Assembly (NCBI GenBank): GCA_024400545.1
Contig: JAKSMO010000002.1
Location: 1 to 64,000 of the forward strand
Reading direction: 5' to 3'
DNA length: 64,000 bases
Source of the DNA: Bacteroidales bacterium
Lineage (GTDB): Bacteria > Bacteroidota > Bacteroidia > Bacteroidales > P3
The notes under the pieces were generated by a model. That model did not search any database. It was given only the letters and a program-made list of their open reading frames with translations, and was not told the DNA's origin. Position 1 is the stretch's first letter. Each line of letters starts with the position of its first letter. Both the position numbers and the translations under genes were made by a program. Positions 8,365 through 17,736 of the stretch are shown here, one piece after another.

Positions 8365-9981
8365 TTATTTGATGTTGGGCTCTTCAAGGCCAAGACCTTT
8401 CTTTTTATCGACTATCTTGAGGATAAGGCCGATGATGAGAGCGGCGATACCAAGACAAGCGAGCATGACGAGAGGCCAGGTGTAGTTGAGGGCGGTAGGA
8501 TCGTCAACACCGGGGTTGGTGTTGGTGAGCACTTTACCGATGAGGAGGGGGAAGAGCCAGAGGCCGATGTTCTGAATCCAGAAGATGAGGGCATAAGCGG
8601 AACCGATAATCTTCTCGTCAACCAGCTTGGGAACACTGGGCCACAGAGCTGCGGGAACGAGGGAGAAGGAAGCACCCAAAACAAGGATAGTGACATAAGC
8701 GACTACAACACCGCCAACGGCACTGCCCTTGAACATAGGCAGAACAAATGCGAAGGTGAGGTGGCAGAGGATGAGGAGCAGGGAGCCGATCATAAGCATG
8801 GAAGCGGCCTTACCCTTGTGGTCAACCATGTTGCCAAGGATGGGGGTGATAGCAACAGCCAGGAGGGGGAACACAGCGAAGATGGTTTCGGCGGTGCCAC
8901 GCATATAGCCCATGTAGCAATAAACTATGAGAGCCACAACAGCCATGGCCATGAGACCGATCTTAGCGCCTTTATTCTTGGAGAAGTTGCTTGCAAAAGA
9001 ACCAACAGCCACGAGGAGCATGATAGCATACTGAACGATGGTAACGGTGTCGGAAGCCCAGAAAGAACCTTCGGCAGCCTCGGTGAGGGTGAGGTTGCAC
9101 TGGAGCATGTTGACTGCATATTTCTGGAATGGGAAGATGGCGCTATAGTAGAGGACGCAGAGCAGTGCGACCAGCCAGAAGCCAAGGCTAGAGAAGATTT
9201 TGCCAAGGTCGGAGAGTTTGAAGGGATCGTCCTTCTCTTCAGCTTCACCGGTTTGAGCGTCGAGTTTCTTATCCATGAAGAAATAAACGACAAACATGAT
9301 AAGGGCAACGCAGAGCAGCACTACGCCGAAAGCCACGGAACGGCTAACGTCGATGTTGCCACCGAGTTTGCAGAAGAAGGGGGAGAAAATCATGCAAGTG
9401 GCCACACCCAGGCGGGCAAGAGCCATCTCGGAGCCCATAGCCAGAGCGGTTTCGCGACCTTTGAACCATTTAACGATACCGCGGCTGACGGTGATACCAC
9501 CCATTTCAGTGCCGCAGCCAAAGATCATGAAGCCGATAGAAGCCAATTTGGCGGAAGCGGGCATACCCTCGTAGAAGGGGGAAACACCAAGTTCGTCGAA
9601 ACCAGGGATGTAGTTGAGGTGAGCGTTGAACCAAGACTCCATGCTACTGCCTACGAAAGAAGCAGACACAGCATAGTACTCGATGCAAGCACCTACCAGC
9701 ATCACAGCACCCGAAAGAACAGCAGTGAAGCGAACACCCATTTTGTCGAGAATGATACCGGCAAAAATGAGGAAGAAAACGAACACGTTAAGGAATGTTT
9801 CGGCGCCCTGCATGGTACCAAAGGCCAGGGAATCCCAACCTTTTTCGGTTTCCATAAAGTCTTTAATGGGAGAAAGAATGTCCATAAAGATGTAGGAACA
9901 AAACATGGCTAACGCCAACAGTAACAATGCAATCCAACGCATGGTGGCATTGTCGCGGAGTGTTTTAAATGTTTCTGTCAT
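8365..9981 (-). CDS. MFS transporter, 12 TM (MFSD1-like)
   Basis: A 538-residue inner-membrane transporter with about 12 hydrophobic segments in two halves. The halves are separated by a charged cytoplasmic loop near residues 230-255 (DKKLDAQTGEAEEKDD). MFS landmarks include ILDKMGVRFTAVLSGAVML after TM2 and GNMVDHKGKAASMLMIGSLL in the second half. The overall layout, with an early motif FSYIFMDILSPIKD-like (here CSYIFMDILSPIKD), recalls the MFSD1/oligopeptide-like branch rather than sugar or drug porters, but I cannot assign a substrate. Single gene with a strong minus-7 box (10023-10030) and a terminator. Confidence 0.82.
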   Translation of the reverse strand: MTETFKTLRDNATMRWIALLLLALAMFCSYIFMDILSPIKDFMETEKGWDSLAFGTMQGAETFLNVFVFFLIFAGIILDKMGVRFTAVLSGAVMLVGACIEYYAVSASFVGSSMESWFNAHLNYIPGFDELGVSPFYEGMPASAKLASIGFMIFGCGTEMGGITVSRGIVKWFKGRETALAMGSEMALARLGVATCMIFSPFFCKLGGNIDVSRSVAFGVVLLCVALIMFVVYFFMDKKLDAQTGEAEEKDDPFKLSDLGKIFSSLGFWLVALLCVLYYSAIFPFQKYAVNMLQCNLTLTEAAEGSFWASDTVTIVQYAIMLLVAVGSFASNFSKNKGAKIGLMAMAVVALIVYCYMGYMRGTAETIFAVFPLLAVAITPILGNMVDHKGKAASMLMIGSLLLILCHLTFAFVLPMFKGSAVGGVVVAYVTILVLGASFSLVPAALWPSVPKLVDEKIIGSAYALIFWIQNIGLWLFPLLIGKVLTNTNPGVDDPTALNYTWPLVMLACLGIAALIIGLILKIVDKKKGLGLEEPNIK

Positions 9982-10022
9982 AATTATTAAAATTTTAATT
10001 TATTGTTTTCGTTAAGAAAATG

Positions 10023-10030
10023 CAAAGATA
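10023..10030 (-). promoter_or_regulatory. Minus-7 box of the MFS gene
   Basis: TATCTTTG on the minus strand followed by GC, about 42 bases upstream of the MFS ATG. Confidence 0.65.
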
Positions 10031-10119
10031 CGATTTTTTTTCAAAATTTTACAATTATCCAAAACATTTAACAAAAAAAACTTGGCAGACGGAGAGCTAA
10101 ACGAGATAGGATCCATACC

Positions 10120-11235
10120 CTAATGATTTTCATTCTGATGCTTCCATTCTGTCGGTGTCATACCCGTATTACGCTTAAAGGCTCTGCGAAAAGCACTGGC
10201 AGAATTATAGCCTACCGCGTTCACAATAGAATCCACCGCCTCGCCCTTTAACAGCCGTTCTTTGGCCTCGTTAACCCTGAAAGTATTTACATAGTCGAAA
10301 AAACTAGAATGCATCACATCGCGCATAAAATAGTAGAAATAGGTGGCATTAGTATCGAAGTGATTAACGAGGTCGCCGACTACAAGATCCGCCGACCGAT
10401 ACAACTTTCCCTTTCTCATCATTTTTTCAAGTTGTGCTTTCATCGCCTTCTGCTGGACTATAGAAAAACAGTCATCGGCTGTGCGAAAAACAGCGTTATC
10501 GGTCAAAGTCTCTTCAATAGAGACTACAGCATCATCCATCAGCATCGGCGATTCTGGTTCTGTATTGTTACCTGCCAGAGTAGAAAGTGTAGCACGCAAC
10601 ACAACAAGTCCCATGCTCATCCATGCGAGCAAGAAAAACGCTGAGAAAAAATTAATAGCACGAACAGAAACGCAAACATAAAGGAACAACGGATTTACAA
10701 TGAAATTCAACAAAAAGAGAAACGATAGCCCCGCAACATGAAAATGAACACCATCGCTATTATCCGACATAGACAAAGCGCGGTGGCGAATTGCTCGGTC
10801 AGCAAAAATCAACAATAGCACAAACAACCACAGACCCACCAGCATCAGAAACACATCCACTCGCATAATAAAAACGAGACAAAGAAGAATCAAGAGAGCC
10901 GACAAGACAATAAATGTGAATGGCAACACACTGTACCCACCCTGCCTGAGAAACAAAAAAACAGACCAAAGCAGAAACACAGACGCCAACACATCGACAG
11001 ACGGGAGCAAATAGTCGGAGAATATCGAGCCAGCAGGAAGAAAGTCGCGAAACAACTCAAGCAACACTGGGATTGTAAGCATTAGCAAAGCAACGCCAAC
11101 CCTACGCAAAGAAGTTCTTCTCCATGCCACAAAAACGGCATTAGGGCTTTTGTCGAGAAACGAAAGCCCCAGCAATAACACAAAAGGGACAAACATTCCC
11201 AAACCGAAATAAAAAAGGACAGTAAGCGCTGACAT
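10120..11235 (-). CDS. Membrane-anchored AraC family regulator
   Basis: 371 residues. The first ~210 are a run of about seven hydrophobic segments, which would place the protein in the inner membrane. The last ~100 form an AraC-type double helix-turn-helix: YVNTFRVNEAKERLLKGEAV (first HTH) and VNAVGYNSASAFRRAFKRNT followed by GMTPTEW (second HTH plus AraC signature). Membrane-bound AraC proteins with seven-helix sensor regions are frequent in Bacteroidota and presumably respond to a membrane or external signal. It reads divergently from nothing nearby: the flanking genes are also on the minus strand. Targets are unknown; the adjacent lipoprotein genes are only a guess. Confidence 0.88.
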   Translation of the reverse strand: MSALTVLFYFGLGMFVPFVLLLGLSFLDKSPNAVFVAWRRTSLRRVGVALLMLTIPVLLELFRDFLPAGSIFSDYLLPSVDVLASVFLLWSVFLFLRQGGYSVLPFTFIVLSALLILLCLVFIMRVDVFLMLVGLWLFVLLLIFADRAIRHRALSMSDNSDGVHFHVAGLSFLFLLNFIVNPLFLYVCVSVRAINFFSAFFLLAWMSMGLVVLRATLSTLAGNNTEPESPMLMDDAVVSIEETLTDNAVFRTADDCFSIVQQKAMKAQLEKMMRKGKLYRSADLVVGDLVNHFDTNATYFYYFMRDVMHSSFFDYVNTFRVNEAKERLLKGEAVDSIVNAVGYNSASAFRRAFKRNTGMTPTEWKHQNENH

Positions 11236-11283
11236 AGGAAAGGAGGATTATGCGATTGATAATGGTTGTAAACTGCCAATATA

Positions 11284-11321
11284 AGAGAAAACACCGTTTT
11301 TATGAACACGGTGTTTTCTCT
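11284..11321 (-). terminator. Inverted repeat after the lipoprotein gene at 11414
   Basis: AGAGAAAACACCG and CGGTGTTTTCTCT form a 13-base-pair stem with a 12-base loop. It lies between the lipoprotein stop codon and the AraC start. The trailing T tract is weak, so a terminator is likely but not certain. Confidence 0.6.
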
Positions 11322-11413
11322 ATTTTGCTTACAGGAGATTTTTACATCTTTTAGTTAGCACATGTTGCATAAGTAACTTGCACTTAATAAATGGCCAAAA
11401 TCAAACTTAAGCG

Positions 11414-13177
11414 TTAGAATTCAAAATCAAGCGAAGTCGCATCGCGAGCAAGACGCACGGGATTCATCTTCGAGTCAATATTCGTATGAAAATGTTCATG
11501 TATGGGATGATAAGCGGCAGGGGAAGTCTGAGAACTAAGCACCCAGTAAAAAGATGCACTACCTCCATTAGGACCATCAAAATCATTTAAATTAGGCCCG
11601 TCAAGGACAACCCAAGTAGAAGTACCCTGTTTAGTTTTCAAATAATAGCTATCATAAGCGGGCACGAAAGTGGCTCCAAATCTCTCAAAAACAGCCCATT
11701 CTTCCAGAGTAAACTGCTTTTCTTCGCCCGCACTCACACCAGTGCAAATACTACGAATTTGAGGATCATTCCAATCCCAAAGATCAGGAAAATACATAGT
11801 ACCTATCACACCACCAACCGCACAATGGGGAATCTCCAAATTCGAAGCATTCGTACGAGAATTAACCATATAATCCCACTCAGAAGAAGTTAGCGTGCGC
11901 CACTGACCAGGCTGATTGCCACCATTAGAGATAGCATTATATTCACCCCAGTCATACATGGTACCACGTGAAGTAGCGCCACTGGGCATTGTGGTAGTAC
12001 CAGTCCAATAATAAGGAGGATAGGCTGCATCATATCCGCTAGATCCATAAGTGAACAGATCAATCCATTGGTTTGAAACATGATCGGTAGTGCTCGGCTG
12101 AACAGTAGAGTTATCCAAGTTGCCATCGTGCCACATGATAGCATCGTACTGGTGAGGGGCAAAGCGGAAAGTGCCGTCAACAGTAGCACCACCTGCCACT
12201 ACATGGCTACCAGTATCTATCCATTGCAGATTGCCAACCGAGAAAAGCACCTGAAGAGTAGGTGATACCGAATAGAAAGCCTTGATGGCACCTTGAATGA
12301 CCTTTTCGTCAGCACCACCCAGACCAAAAGGAACAGTCGCAATAGCACTCAGAGGGATGCAGCCGCTATTCTCGCGGGTCTGAACACGATGGAAAAGATG
12401 CTCAGCACCATTAGCATCGTGAGTATAGACTACCACTGAGAAAATATTGCCAGACTCCACACTGGGCACATATACGAAGAATTCGGGAGAGGTTGCACCG
12501 TTGGCCAAAGCCACATTCATACCCTCATGGAAGCCCATATCATCTTCGGCACCAGCCAACGAAACTCGGTCGTTAACCTTCTGCTCTCGAGCATTCACCA
12601 TAGTGTATTTTCGGGTAGCAGAAGTAATGTCGGCAACCGTTGCGGGACCCCACAATGCAGTGCCCGAAGCTCTGACCGAAACAGAGTCGATGGTAAGATC
12701 GATGCCCTTATCGTTGATGACACTAATGGCCAGCAAAGAGCCCAGATTGGTGAAAGTAAGATAATTATCGGTGCTGAAAGCGCCCATGGGAGCCTTCACA
12801 AGCTGATGGTTGTTAGCATCTTTTTCATATAACTGCACACGAGGCAGATTCAGCGTAAACTGGTTGCCATAAGCCTGGGACACAATCTCATTGGGGTAGA
12901 TAGCCTTGTAGGCCAAGGTGGTGGGCACTTCCAGCGTGGCGTTGGTACCCTCAAAAGAGATTGCAGGGGCGGGATCGAGGGCTTCGTTTACAAAAACCTT
13001 ATCGCCCAGATTCCATCGAGGCAGATCGTTCTCGTCGAGATAAACCTTACTATCTCCATGGAAAGGAGCAACAGAAAGGGTTAGCTTGGTCATATCTTGA
13101 TCTTTCTGACAGCCAACGACCAGCAGGGCCATCATAGCAGCGGCAGACAAAGTGCCAGCAAAAGAATATTTTCTCAT
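11414..13177 (-). CDS. Fimbrillin-like lipoprotein with C-terminal FISUMP-like domain
   Basis: A 587-residue predicted lipoprotein: signal peptide ending in the lipobox LVVGC, so cysteine 23 would be acylated. The N-terminal ~270 residues have fimbrillin-family character (DLPRWNLGDKVFVNEAL; AYKAIYPNEIV; LPRVQLYEKDANNHQLVKAP). The C-terminal ~280 (VLFSVGNLQW, FRFAPHQYD, DWGEYNAISNGGNQPGQW, TLTSSEWDYM) resembles the Fibrobacter-type major paralogous domain, often seen on Bacteroidota surface lipoproteins. It is the second of two tandem paralogues (next 13261-14988) in an operon headed by a small peptide gene. Surface or fimbrial role is inferred from the N-terminal domain only. Confidence 0.8.
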   Translation of the reverse strand: MRKYSFAGTLSAAAMMALLVVGCQKDQDMTKLTLSVAPFHGDSKVYLDENDLPRWNLGDKVFVNEALDPAPAISFEGTNATLEVPTTLAYKAIYPNEIVSQAYGNQFTLNLPRVQLYEKDANNHQLVKAPMGAFSTDNYLTFTNLGSLLAISVINDKGIDLTIDSVSVRASGTALWGPATVADITSATRKYTMVNAREQKVNDRVSLAGAEDDMGFHEGMNVALANGATSPEFFVYVPSVESGNIFSVVVYTHDANGAEHLFHRVQTRENSGCIPLSAIATVPFGLGGADEKVIQGAIKAFYSVSPTLQVLFSVGNLQWIDTGSHVVAGGATVDGTFRFAPHQYDAIMWHDGNLDNSTVQPSTTDHVSNQWIDLFTYGSSGYDAAYPPYYWTGTTTMPSGATSRGTMYDWGEYNAISNGGNQPGQWRTLTSSEWDYMVNSRTNASNLEIPHCAVGGVIGTMYFPDLWDWNDPQIRSICTGVSAGEEKQFTLEEWAVFERFGATFVPAYDSYYLKTKQGTSTWVVLDGPNLNDFDGPNGGSASFYWVLSSQTSPAAYHPIHEHFHTNIDSKMNPVRLARDATSLDFEF

Positions 13178-13260
13178 TGTTTCTATTACAAAATCTTTAT
13201 TTATACATCGTTTACCAAGTTGCCGAATAGGTCAATTATGGCAAACAACTATTCGAACCA

Positions 13261-14988
13261 TTAAAAATCGAGCGTTTCGGCATTCCTAACCAAGCGAACA
13301 GCCAGAATGTAATAACCACAATCATCTTTCTTCTGACCTTGACTCGGTTGCATAGCAGTATATTTGTTATTATTGTATTGTTTTACCCAATAATAAGAAT
13401 ATGTGTCTTTAGTTGTTGCCACTAAAGATACCCATGCACCCTTATCTTGCTTAGCATACGTATCGTAATGCGGGAGGAACACGGCTCCCTGGGCTTCCAT
13501 CACGCTCCACTCGTCAGCTGTAAAAGTGGTCTGGGTGGAAGTAATTGAAGAGGACGATACGGAATTCCAGTTCCAATCATCAGGAAGCAATATTGAACCG
13601 AGAACAGAGTTAACGGTACATGACTTTTTCAACAAGCTCTCACGACCAATCGTACGACCGAAAAGATAGCTTGCCTCATCCTTAGTCAAAATACGCCACT
13701 GGCCGGGCTCGTTGCCGCCATTGGAAATGGCATTATAATAGCCCCAATCATAGTTGTCATTCGTCAACAAGTCAGTAGCTGTAGGTTTCGACTTAGTACC
13801 GGGCCAATAATAGGTCGGCCAATCAGTAGCGTCATATCCACTAGTGCCATAAGCGAAGATGTCGATCCACTCGCCCGAAGCATAATTGGCTGTGCTGGGT
13901 TGGAATGCGACGTTGGCAGCATTGCCAGAACCAGCGCCGATGCCGATTACATCGTATTGGTGCTCTGCAAAACGGAAGGTGCCAGCAACAGTGCCACCAC
14001 CTTGAACAGCATGGTTGCCGGTAGAAATCCACTGTAGGTTACCCGTGGAGAAACAAACCTTCTGGGTGGCCGATACCGAGAAATAGCCTTTGCCAACACC
14101 TTGGAGAGTCTTCTCCTGCGCTGCGCCAAGACGCACAGGCACGCCAGCAATCATATTCAGCGCAATGCAACCACTATACATGTTTTTCTGTGCCATACGG
14201 AAAAGATGCTGGAGACCACCAGCCTCGTGAGTATAGACAATAATGGTATATTTATTATCAAACTCCACACCAACGCTGGGCACATATACAAAGAACTCAG
14301 CAGATGTAGCGCCACTGGCCACAGTCTTGCCCATACTAGTATAAAGTCCATTACTGCCAGGTGCACCTGCCAAACTCACGCGGTCGTTCACTTTTTCGCT
14401 GTGAGTGGCATTCATAACATACTTGCGATCAGTCGAGCTGATATCGCTAACCGTGGCAGAGCCACGCAGTGCGGTGCCCGAAGCGCTGACCAAGATAGAG
14501 TCGATAATGAGATCAACACCCTTATCATTATTCACGCTAATAGCCAATAACGAACCCATGTTGGTGAACTCCAAATGCGTGCCTTCAGTATAAGCCCCCA
14601 TAGGAGCCTTTACTACCTGACGGCCATCAGCGTCCTCGCCATACACCTGCACACGAGGCAGATTGAGCACAACCTGATTGCCACTAATGGAAGTAACCAT
14701 CTCATTGGGATAAATGGCCTTATAGTCTGAGCTTTCATCAACTGTTACTGTTACAGAGTTTCCCGACACAACCATTTGACCTGGCTGGCCTACTGTGTTG
14801 ATGCAAACCTCATCACCATTCACCCAACAAGGCTTATCATTACTGTTGATATAAACCTTTGATCCACCCTGAAGGGCAGCCACAGAAACTGTAAGTTGAG
14901 TTTTCTTTTGATCTTTCTGGCAACCTGTACCCAAAAGGGCTGCCAGTGCAGCAAGACACACAACGCTTGCAATTGAACGTTTATTCAT
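13261..14988 (-). CDS. Fimbrillin-like lipoprotein with C-terminal FISUMP-like domain (paralogue)
   Basis: 575 residues, colinear over its whole length with the downstream gene at 11414-13177. Lipobox LGTGC, then KVYINSNDKPCWVNGDEVCI, YKAIYPNEMV and LPRVQVYGEDADGRQVVKAP. The C-terminal domain has VCFSTGNLQW, FRFAEHQYD, DWGYYNAISNGGNEPGQW and an ending (ILAVRLVRNAETLDF) close to the neighbour's (NPVRLARDATSLDFEF). A tandem duplication is the simplest explanation. The conserved DWGxYNAISNGGNxPGQWR core suggests a shared fold and function across the pair; no enzymatic motif is visible. Confidence 0.8.
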   Translation of the reverse strand: MNKRSIASVVCLAALAALLGTGCQKDQKKTQLTVSVAALQGGSKVYINSNDKPCWVNGDEVCINTVGQPGQMVVSGNSVTVTVDESSDYKAIYPNEMVTSISGNQVVLNLPRVQVYGEDADGRQVVKAPMGAYTEGTHLEFTNMGSLLAISVNNDKGVDLIIDSILVSASGTALRGSATVSDISSTDRKYVMNATHSEKVNDRVSLAGAPGSNGLYTSMGKTVASGATSAEFFVYVPSVGVEFDNKYTIIVYTHEAGGLQHLFRMAQKNMYSGCIALNMIAGVPVRLGAAQEKTLQGVGKGYFSVSATQKVCFSTGNLQWISTGNHAVQGGGTVAGTFRFAEHQYDVIGIGAGSGNAANVAFQPSTANYASGEWIDIFAYGTSGYDATDWPTYYWPGTKSKPTATDLLTNDNYDWGYYNAISNGGNEPGQWRILTKDEASYLFGRTIGRESLLKKSCTVNSVLGSILLPDDWNWNSVSSSSITSTQTTFTADEWSVMEAQGAVFLPHYDTYAKQDKGAWVSLVATTKDTYSYYWVKQYNNNKYTAMQPSQGQKKDDCGYYILAVRLVRNAETLDF

Positions 14989-15035
14989 TAAAAATCGTAT
15001 TATACAAAAATTAATATCCTACTTAAGACAATCGT

Positions 15036-15260
15036 TTAAAAGAACGAACCTGTACCACCTGATTCCCCATTATCACCTACACGGTCGTAACCCGTGGTAA
15101 AGATACCGGAATTATCGTTTCCCTCAAAAAAATGATCTCCAGAATTTCTTGTGCGGCCATAAGGGAAAGCTGTACCGCTCAATGCAACGCCAATCTCCAT
15201 CTTAAACTCAACAGATTTGACCAATGGGGGAATGTAACTTTTTTTTGTTTGTGTTTTCAT
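15036..15260 (-). CDS. Small peptide, YxPP/SG family (copy 1)
   Basis: A 74-residue protein without a recognised domain. It opens with a Lys-rich start and KKSYIPP, continues EFKMEIGVALSGTA, then a Gly/Asn/Asp-rich tail ending GYDRVGDNGESGGTGSFF. The 64-residue protein at 50769-50963 shows the same plan (KTYLPP, LIETGFAGSG, GYSDNGSFF), and both are encoded just upstream of fimbrillin-like lipoprotein genes, here 47 bases ahead. No signal peptide is apparent. Being conserved in two places with the same neighbour type makes it a real gene. Role unknown: a processed surface peptide or assembly factor are possibilities. Confidence 0.75.
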   Translation of the reverse strand: MKTQTKKSYIPPLVKSVEFKMEIGVALSGTAFPYGRTRNSGDHFFEGNDNSGIFTTGYDRVGDNGESGGTGSFF

Positions 15261-15341
15261 TGTTTTATTAATAAAAGTGATAATTGTTTACAAAAGTACT
15301 TTTGATTTATTATTTGCGCTAATGTTTTACATTTTGTTTTG

Positions 15342-15349
15342 CAAATATA
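15342..15349 (-). promoter_or_regulatory. Minus-7 box of the peptide-lipoprotein operon
   Basis: TATATTTG on the minus strand, followed by C, about 80 bases upstream of the small peptide ATG. The rest of the 15261-15721 gap holds this box, the purT box and no gene that I can see. Confidence 0.5.
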
Positions 15350-15688
15350 CGCTTTTTTTTTCAGAAAAAATAATTTTTTAGCGATAGTCACCCCCCGTTT
15401 AATTTACTCTATTTCAATACTTTAAGTAAATTATAAAAATTGTTAACGTCTTTTTTTTACACTTGTAAAATTAGCCTTTTTGTGTGCCTTATTTAAGAAA
15501 TTGGGGCGCACATCATGCGACAATTGACGCAACATTTAGTGCTGTGTCACATTCTGAAGCTGGGGCAATCCTATGCGGACGAAGCAGTATCGCGCAGTGC
15601 CGCCTCTGCAATAACGCCTGAATGATAAGAAATGGGTGGCGGCGGACTTTGGTTCAAGTTTTTTTCTTTTTGTGTCAATTAATTTTTG

Positions 15689-15696
15689 TATTTTTG
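15689..15696 (+). promoter_or_regulatory. Minus-7 box of purT
   Basis: TATTTTTG followed by C, 26 bases upstream of the purT ATG. A TTTG lies at 15669-15672, closer than the usual minus-33 spacing, so only the minus-7 element is assigned. Confidence 0.5.
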
Positions 15697-15721
15697 CATC
15701 GCGAAAAAATATCAACGATAT

Positions 15722-16885
15722 ATGAAAAAAATTCTTCTTCTTGGATCTGGCGAACTTGGCAAAGAGTTCGTAATTGCTTGTAAACGTAAAGGTATGTATG
15801 TTGTGGCCTGCGATAAATACGACAACGCGCCCGCCATGCAGGTGGCCGATGAACGTGAAATTTTCAGCATGCTGGACGGCGATGCGCTGATGGCTGCCGT
15901 AAAAAAGCACCAGCCCGACATCATTGTGCCCGAAATTGAAGCCATCCGTACCGAAAAGTTGTACGAATGCGAGCAGATGGGCATCCATGTGGTGCCAAGC
16001 GCCCGTGCGGTGAACTACACGATGAACCGCAAGGCCATCCGCGAACTGGCCCACACCGAGCTGGGACTGAAAACTGCCGACTACCGCTACGCCAAGACTT
16101 TTGAAGAGTTTAAGGCTGCTGCCGATGTGATTGGCTACCCCTTTATCGTAAAACCCCTTATGTCGTCGTCCGGACACGGACAGAGCAAGGTTGACAGCCC
16201 GGCCGAGTTGGAGAAAGCTTGGCAGGTGGCTGCCGAGGGCGCACGTGGCGACATCCACGAAGTAATTGTAGAACAGTTTATCCGTTTTGACAGCGAGATC
16301 ACCCTGCTCACCGTAACCCAGCAGGACGGCCCTACCCTTTTCTGCCAACCTATCGGACATGTGCAGAAGGGCGGCGACTACCGCGAGAGCTTCCAGCCCG
16401 CACCCATCAGCCCCGAGCAGCTGAAAACCGCACAGGAAATGGCCGAGAAGGTGACCCGCGCACTGACCGGCGCAGGCATTTGGGGTGTGGAGTTCTTCCT
16501 CTCCGACACAGAGGGTGTGTATTTCAGCGAGCTGAGCCCCCGTCCGCACGATACCGGCATGGTGACACTGGCCGGTACGCAGAACTTGAGCGAGTTTGAG
16601 CTGCACTGCCGCACAGTATTGGGCCTGCCCATTCCCGCCATCACCCAGGAACGCATTGGTGCTTCGGCAGTGATTTTGAGCGAGGTGGAAACCCATAATC
16701 CTCAATATGAAGGTTTGGAAGAAGTTTGCCGTGAGAGCGACACCTATCTGCGTATTTTTGGCAAACCCGAGGCTCATGTGGGCCGCCGTATGGGCGTGGT
16801 GGTAAGCTATGCTCCCAATGGCAGCGACTTGACCGCTTTGCGCGACAAATGCAAAGCCGCAGCCGCCAAGGTGACTGTGAAATAG
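15722..16885 (+). CDS. purT: Formate-dependent phosphoribosylglycinamide formyltransferase
   Basis: A 387-residue ATP-grasp enzyme that uses formate and ATP to convert GAR to formyl-GAR in purine synthesis, the folate-independent alternative to PurN. Start chosen at the ATG at 15722 ([20 protein letters not shown]), which gives the PurT N-terminal Rossmann motif; an upstream in-frame start adds residues lacking conservation. Family landmarks: [29 protein letters not shown] (ATP-grasp loop), [23 protein letters not shown] and [14 protein letters not shown]. Full length. It stands alone with its own promoter and shares a bidirectional terminator with cdaA. Confidence 0.97.
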   Translation: MKKILLLGSGELGKEFVIACKRKGMYVVACDKYDNAPAMQVADEREIFSMLDGDALMAAVKKHQPDIIVPEIEAIRTEKLYECEQMGIHVVPSARAVNYTMNRKAIRELAHTELGLKTADYRYAKTFEEFKAAADVIGYPFIVKPLMSSSGHGQSKVDSPAELEKAWQVAAEGARGDIHEVIVEQFIRFDSEITLLTVTQQDGPTLFCQPIGHVQKGGDYRESFQPAPISPEQLKTAQEMAEKVTRALTGAGIWGVEFFLSDTEGVYFSELSPRPHDTGMVTLAGTQNLSEFELHCRTVLGLPIPAITQERIGASAVILSEVETHNPQYEGLEEVCRESDTYLRIFGKPEAHVGRRMGVVVSYAPNGSDLTALRDKCKAAAAKVTVK

Positions 16886-16900
16886 CCATATACCCAACAT

Positions 16901-16940
16901 AAAAAATAGGGGTTTGACGATTGCCGAACCCCTATTTTTT
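16901..16940. terminator. Bidirectional terminator between purT and cdaA
   Basis: AAAAAATAGGGG pairs with CCCCTATTTTTT across a 16-base interior, with an A run on one side and a T run on the other. It therefore terminates purT on the plus strand and cdaA on the minus strand. Confidence 0.88.
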
Positions 16941-17732
16941 TTATTGCTTGACGATTAGTTTCTCTAACGCCTGGCGTAGCTGGACAAGGGTGACAGCATG
17001 GTGAATATTGCCACCGATGGCATAAGAGATGGCTCCCGTTTCTTCGGAAACAATGACACTGATGACATCGAGTTGCTCGGTAACACCTATGGCACTACGA
17101 TGGCGAAGCCCCAGATTGGGGTCGATATCCAAGCGCGAGGTAACAGGCAGGATGCAGCGGGCTGCCAGCACCCTGTTGCCATCAACAATCACTGCGCCAT
17201 CGTGGAGTGGCGAGTTTTTGAAGAAAAGGGTTTCGAGCAAGGCTGCCGACGTGTCGGCATTAATAGCCTCGCCTGTTTGGACAAGTTCCTCGACGGAATT
17301 GGCACGCTTAAAAATGATCAAGGCACCCGTTTTGCTTTGCGACATGTGCATGCAGGCCTGAATATAGGGGTCGTAGTTGATGCCGGAATTCTTGTTGGCG
17401 GCACCGCTACGCCAAAACTGAAAGCGCTGGACAAAGGTGTCGCCGGCTGTGGTAGTCTTGGTGCCCACAAACAACAGGAACTTGCGGATTTCGGGTTGGA
17501 AGACGATGATCAGCGAGATAAGTCCGATGCTTGTGATAGCGCCAAAAATCTCGCTACACAGACGCATATTGAGCATAGCAAAAATGCGGGAAGCCACATA
17601 GAGCACAAAAACGGCCAAGAAAATTCGCATGATATTGGTGCCTTTGACCAAGCGATAAAGCCAATAGATGAGAGCAGCCACAAGGAGGATATCGAGGGCA
17701 TCGATGATGCGGATGGATGGTAATGGAAACAT
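16941..17732 (-). CDS. cdaA: Diadenylate cyclase CdaA (c-di-AMP synthase)
   Basis: 263 residues. Three N-terminal TM helices (about 10-90) anchor a DisA_N domain that condenses two ATP into c-di-AMP. The catalytic motifs are intact: DGA at 178-180 in LHDGAVIV and RHRSA at 210-214. GALIIFKR begins the cyclase fold. In Bacteroidota this gene normally sits directly after folP; here the LRR gene ends only 4 bases upstream, and a further CHU_C gene separates it from folP. Transcription may therefore come from the accessory genes or an internal promoter. Confidence 0.95.
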   Translation of the reverse strand: MFPLPSIRIIDALDILLVAALIYWLYRLVKGTNIMRIFLAVFVLYVASRIFAMLNMRLCSEIFGAITSIGLISLIIVFQPEIRKFLLFVGTKTTTAGDTFVQRFQFWRSGAANKNSGINYDPYIQACMHMSQSKTGALIIFKRANSVEELVQTGEAINADTSAALLETLFFKNSPLHDGAVIVDGNRVLAARCILPVTSRLDIDPNLGLRHRSAIGVTEQLDVISVIVSEETGAISYAIGGNIHHAVTLVQLRQALEKLIVKQ

Positions 17733-17736
17733 AGTG

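Noticed and set aside
8353..9912. Long open frame antisense to the MFS transporter
   Set aside because: Composition is unlike any folded protein (His/Glu/Asp/Gly-rich) and the opposite strand is a clear 12-TM transporter.
15536..16900. Long antisense open frame over purT
   Set aside because: PurT motifs are complete on the plus strand; the antisense frame has none.
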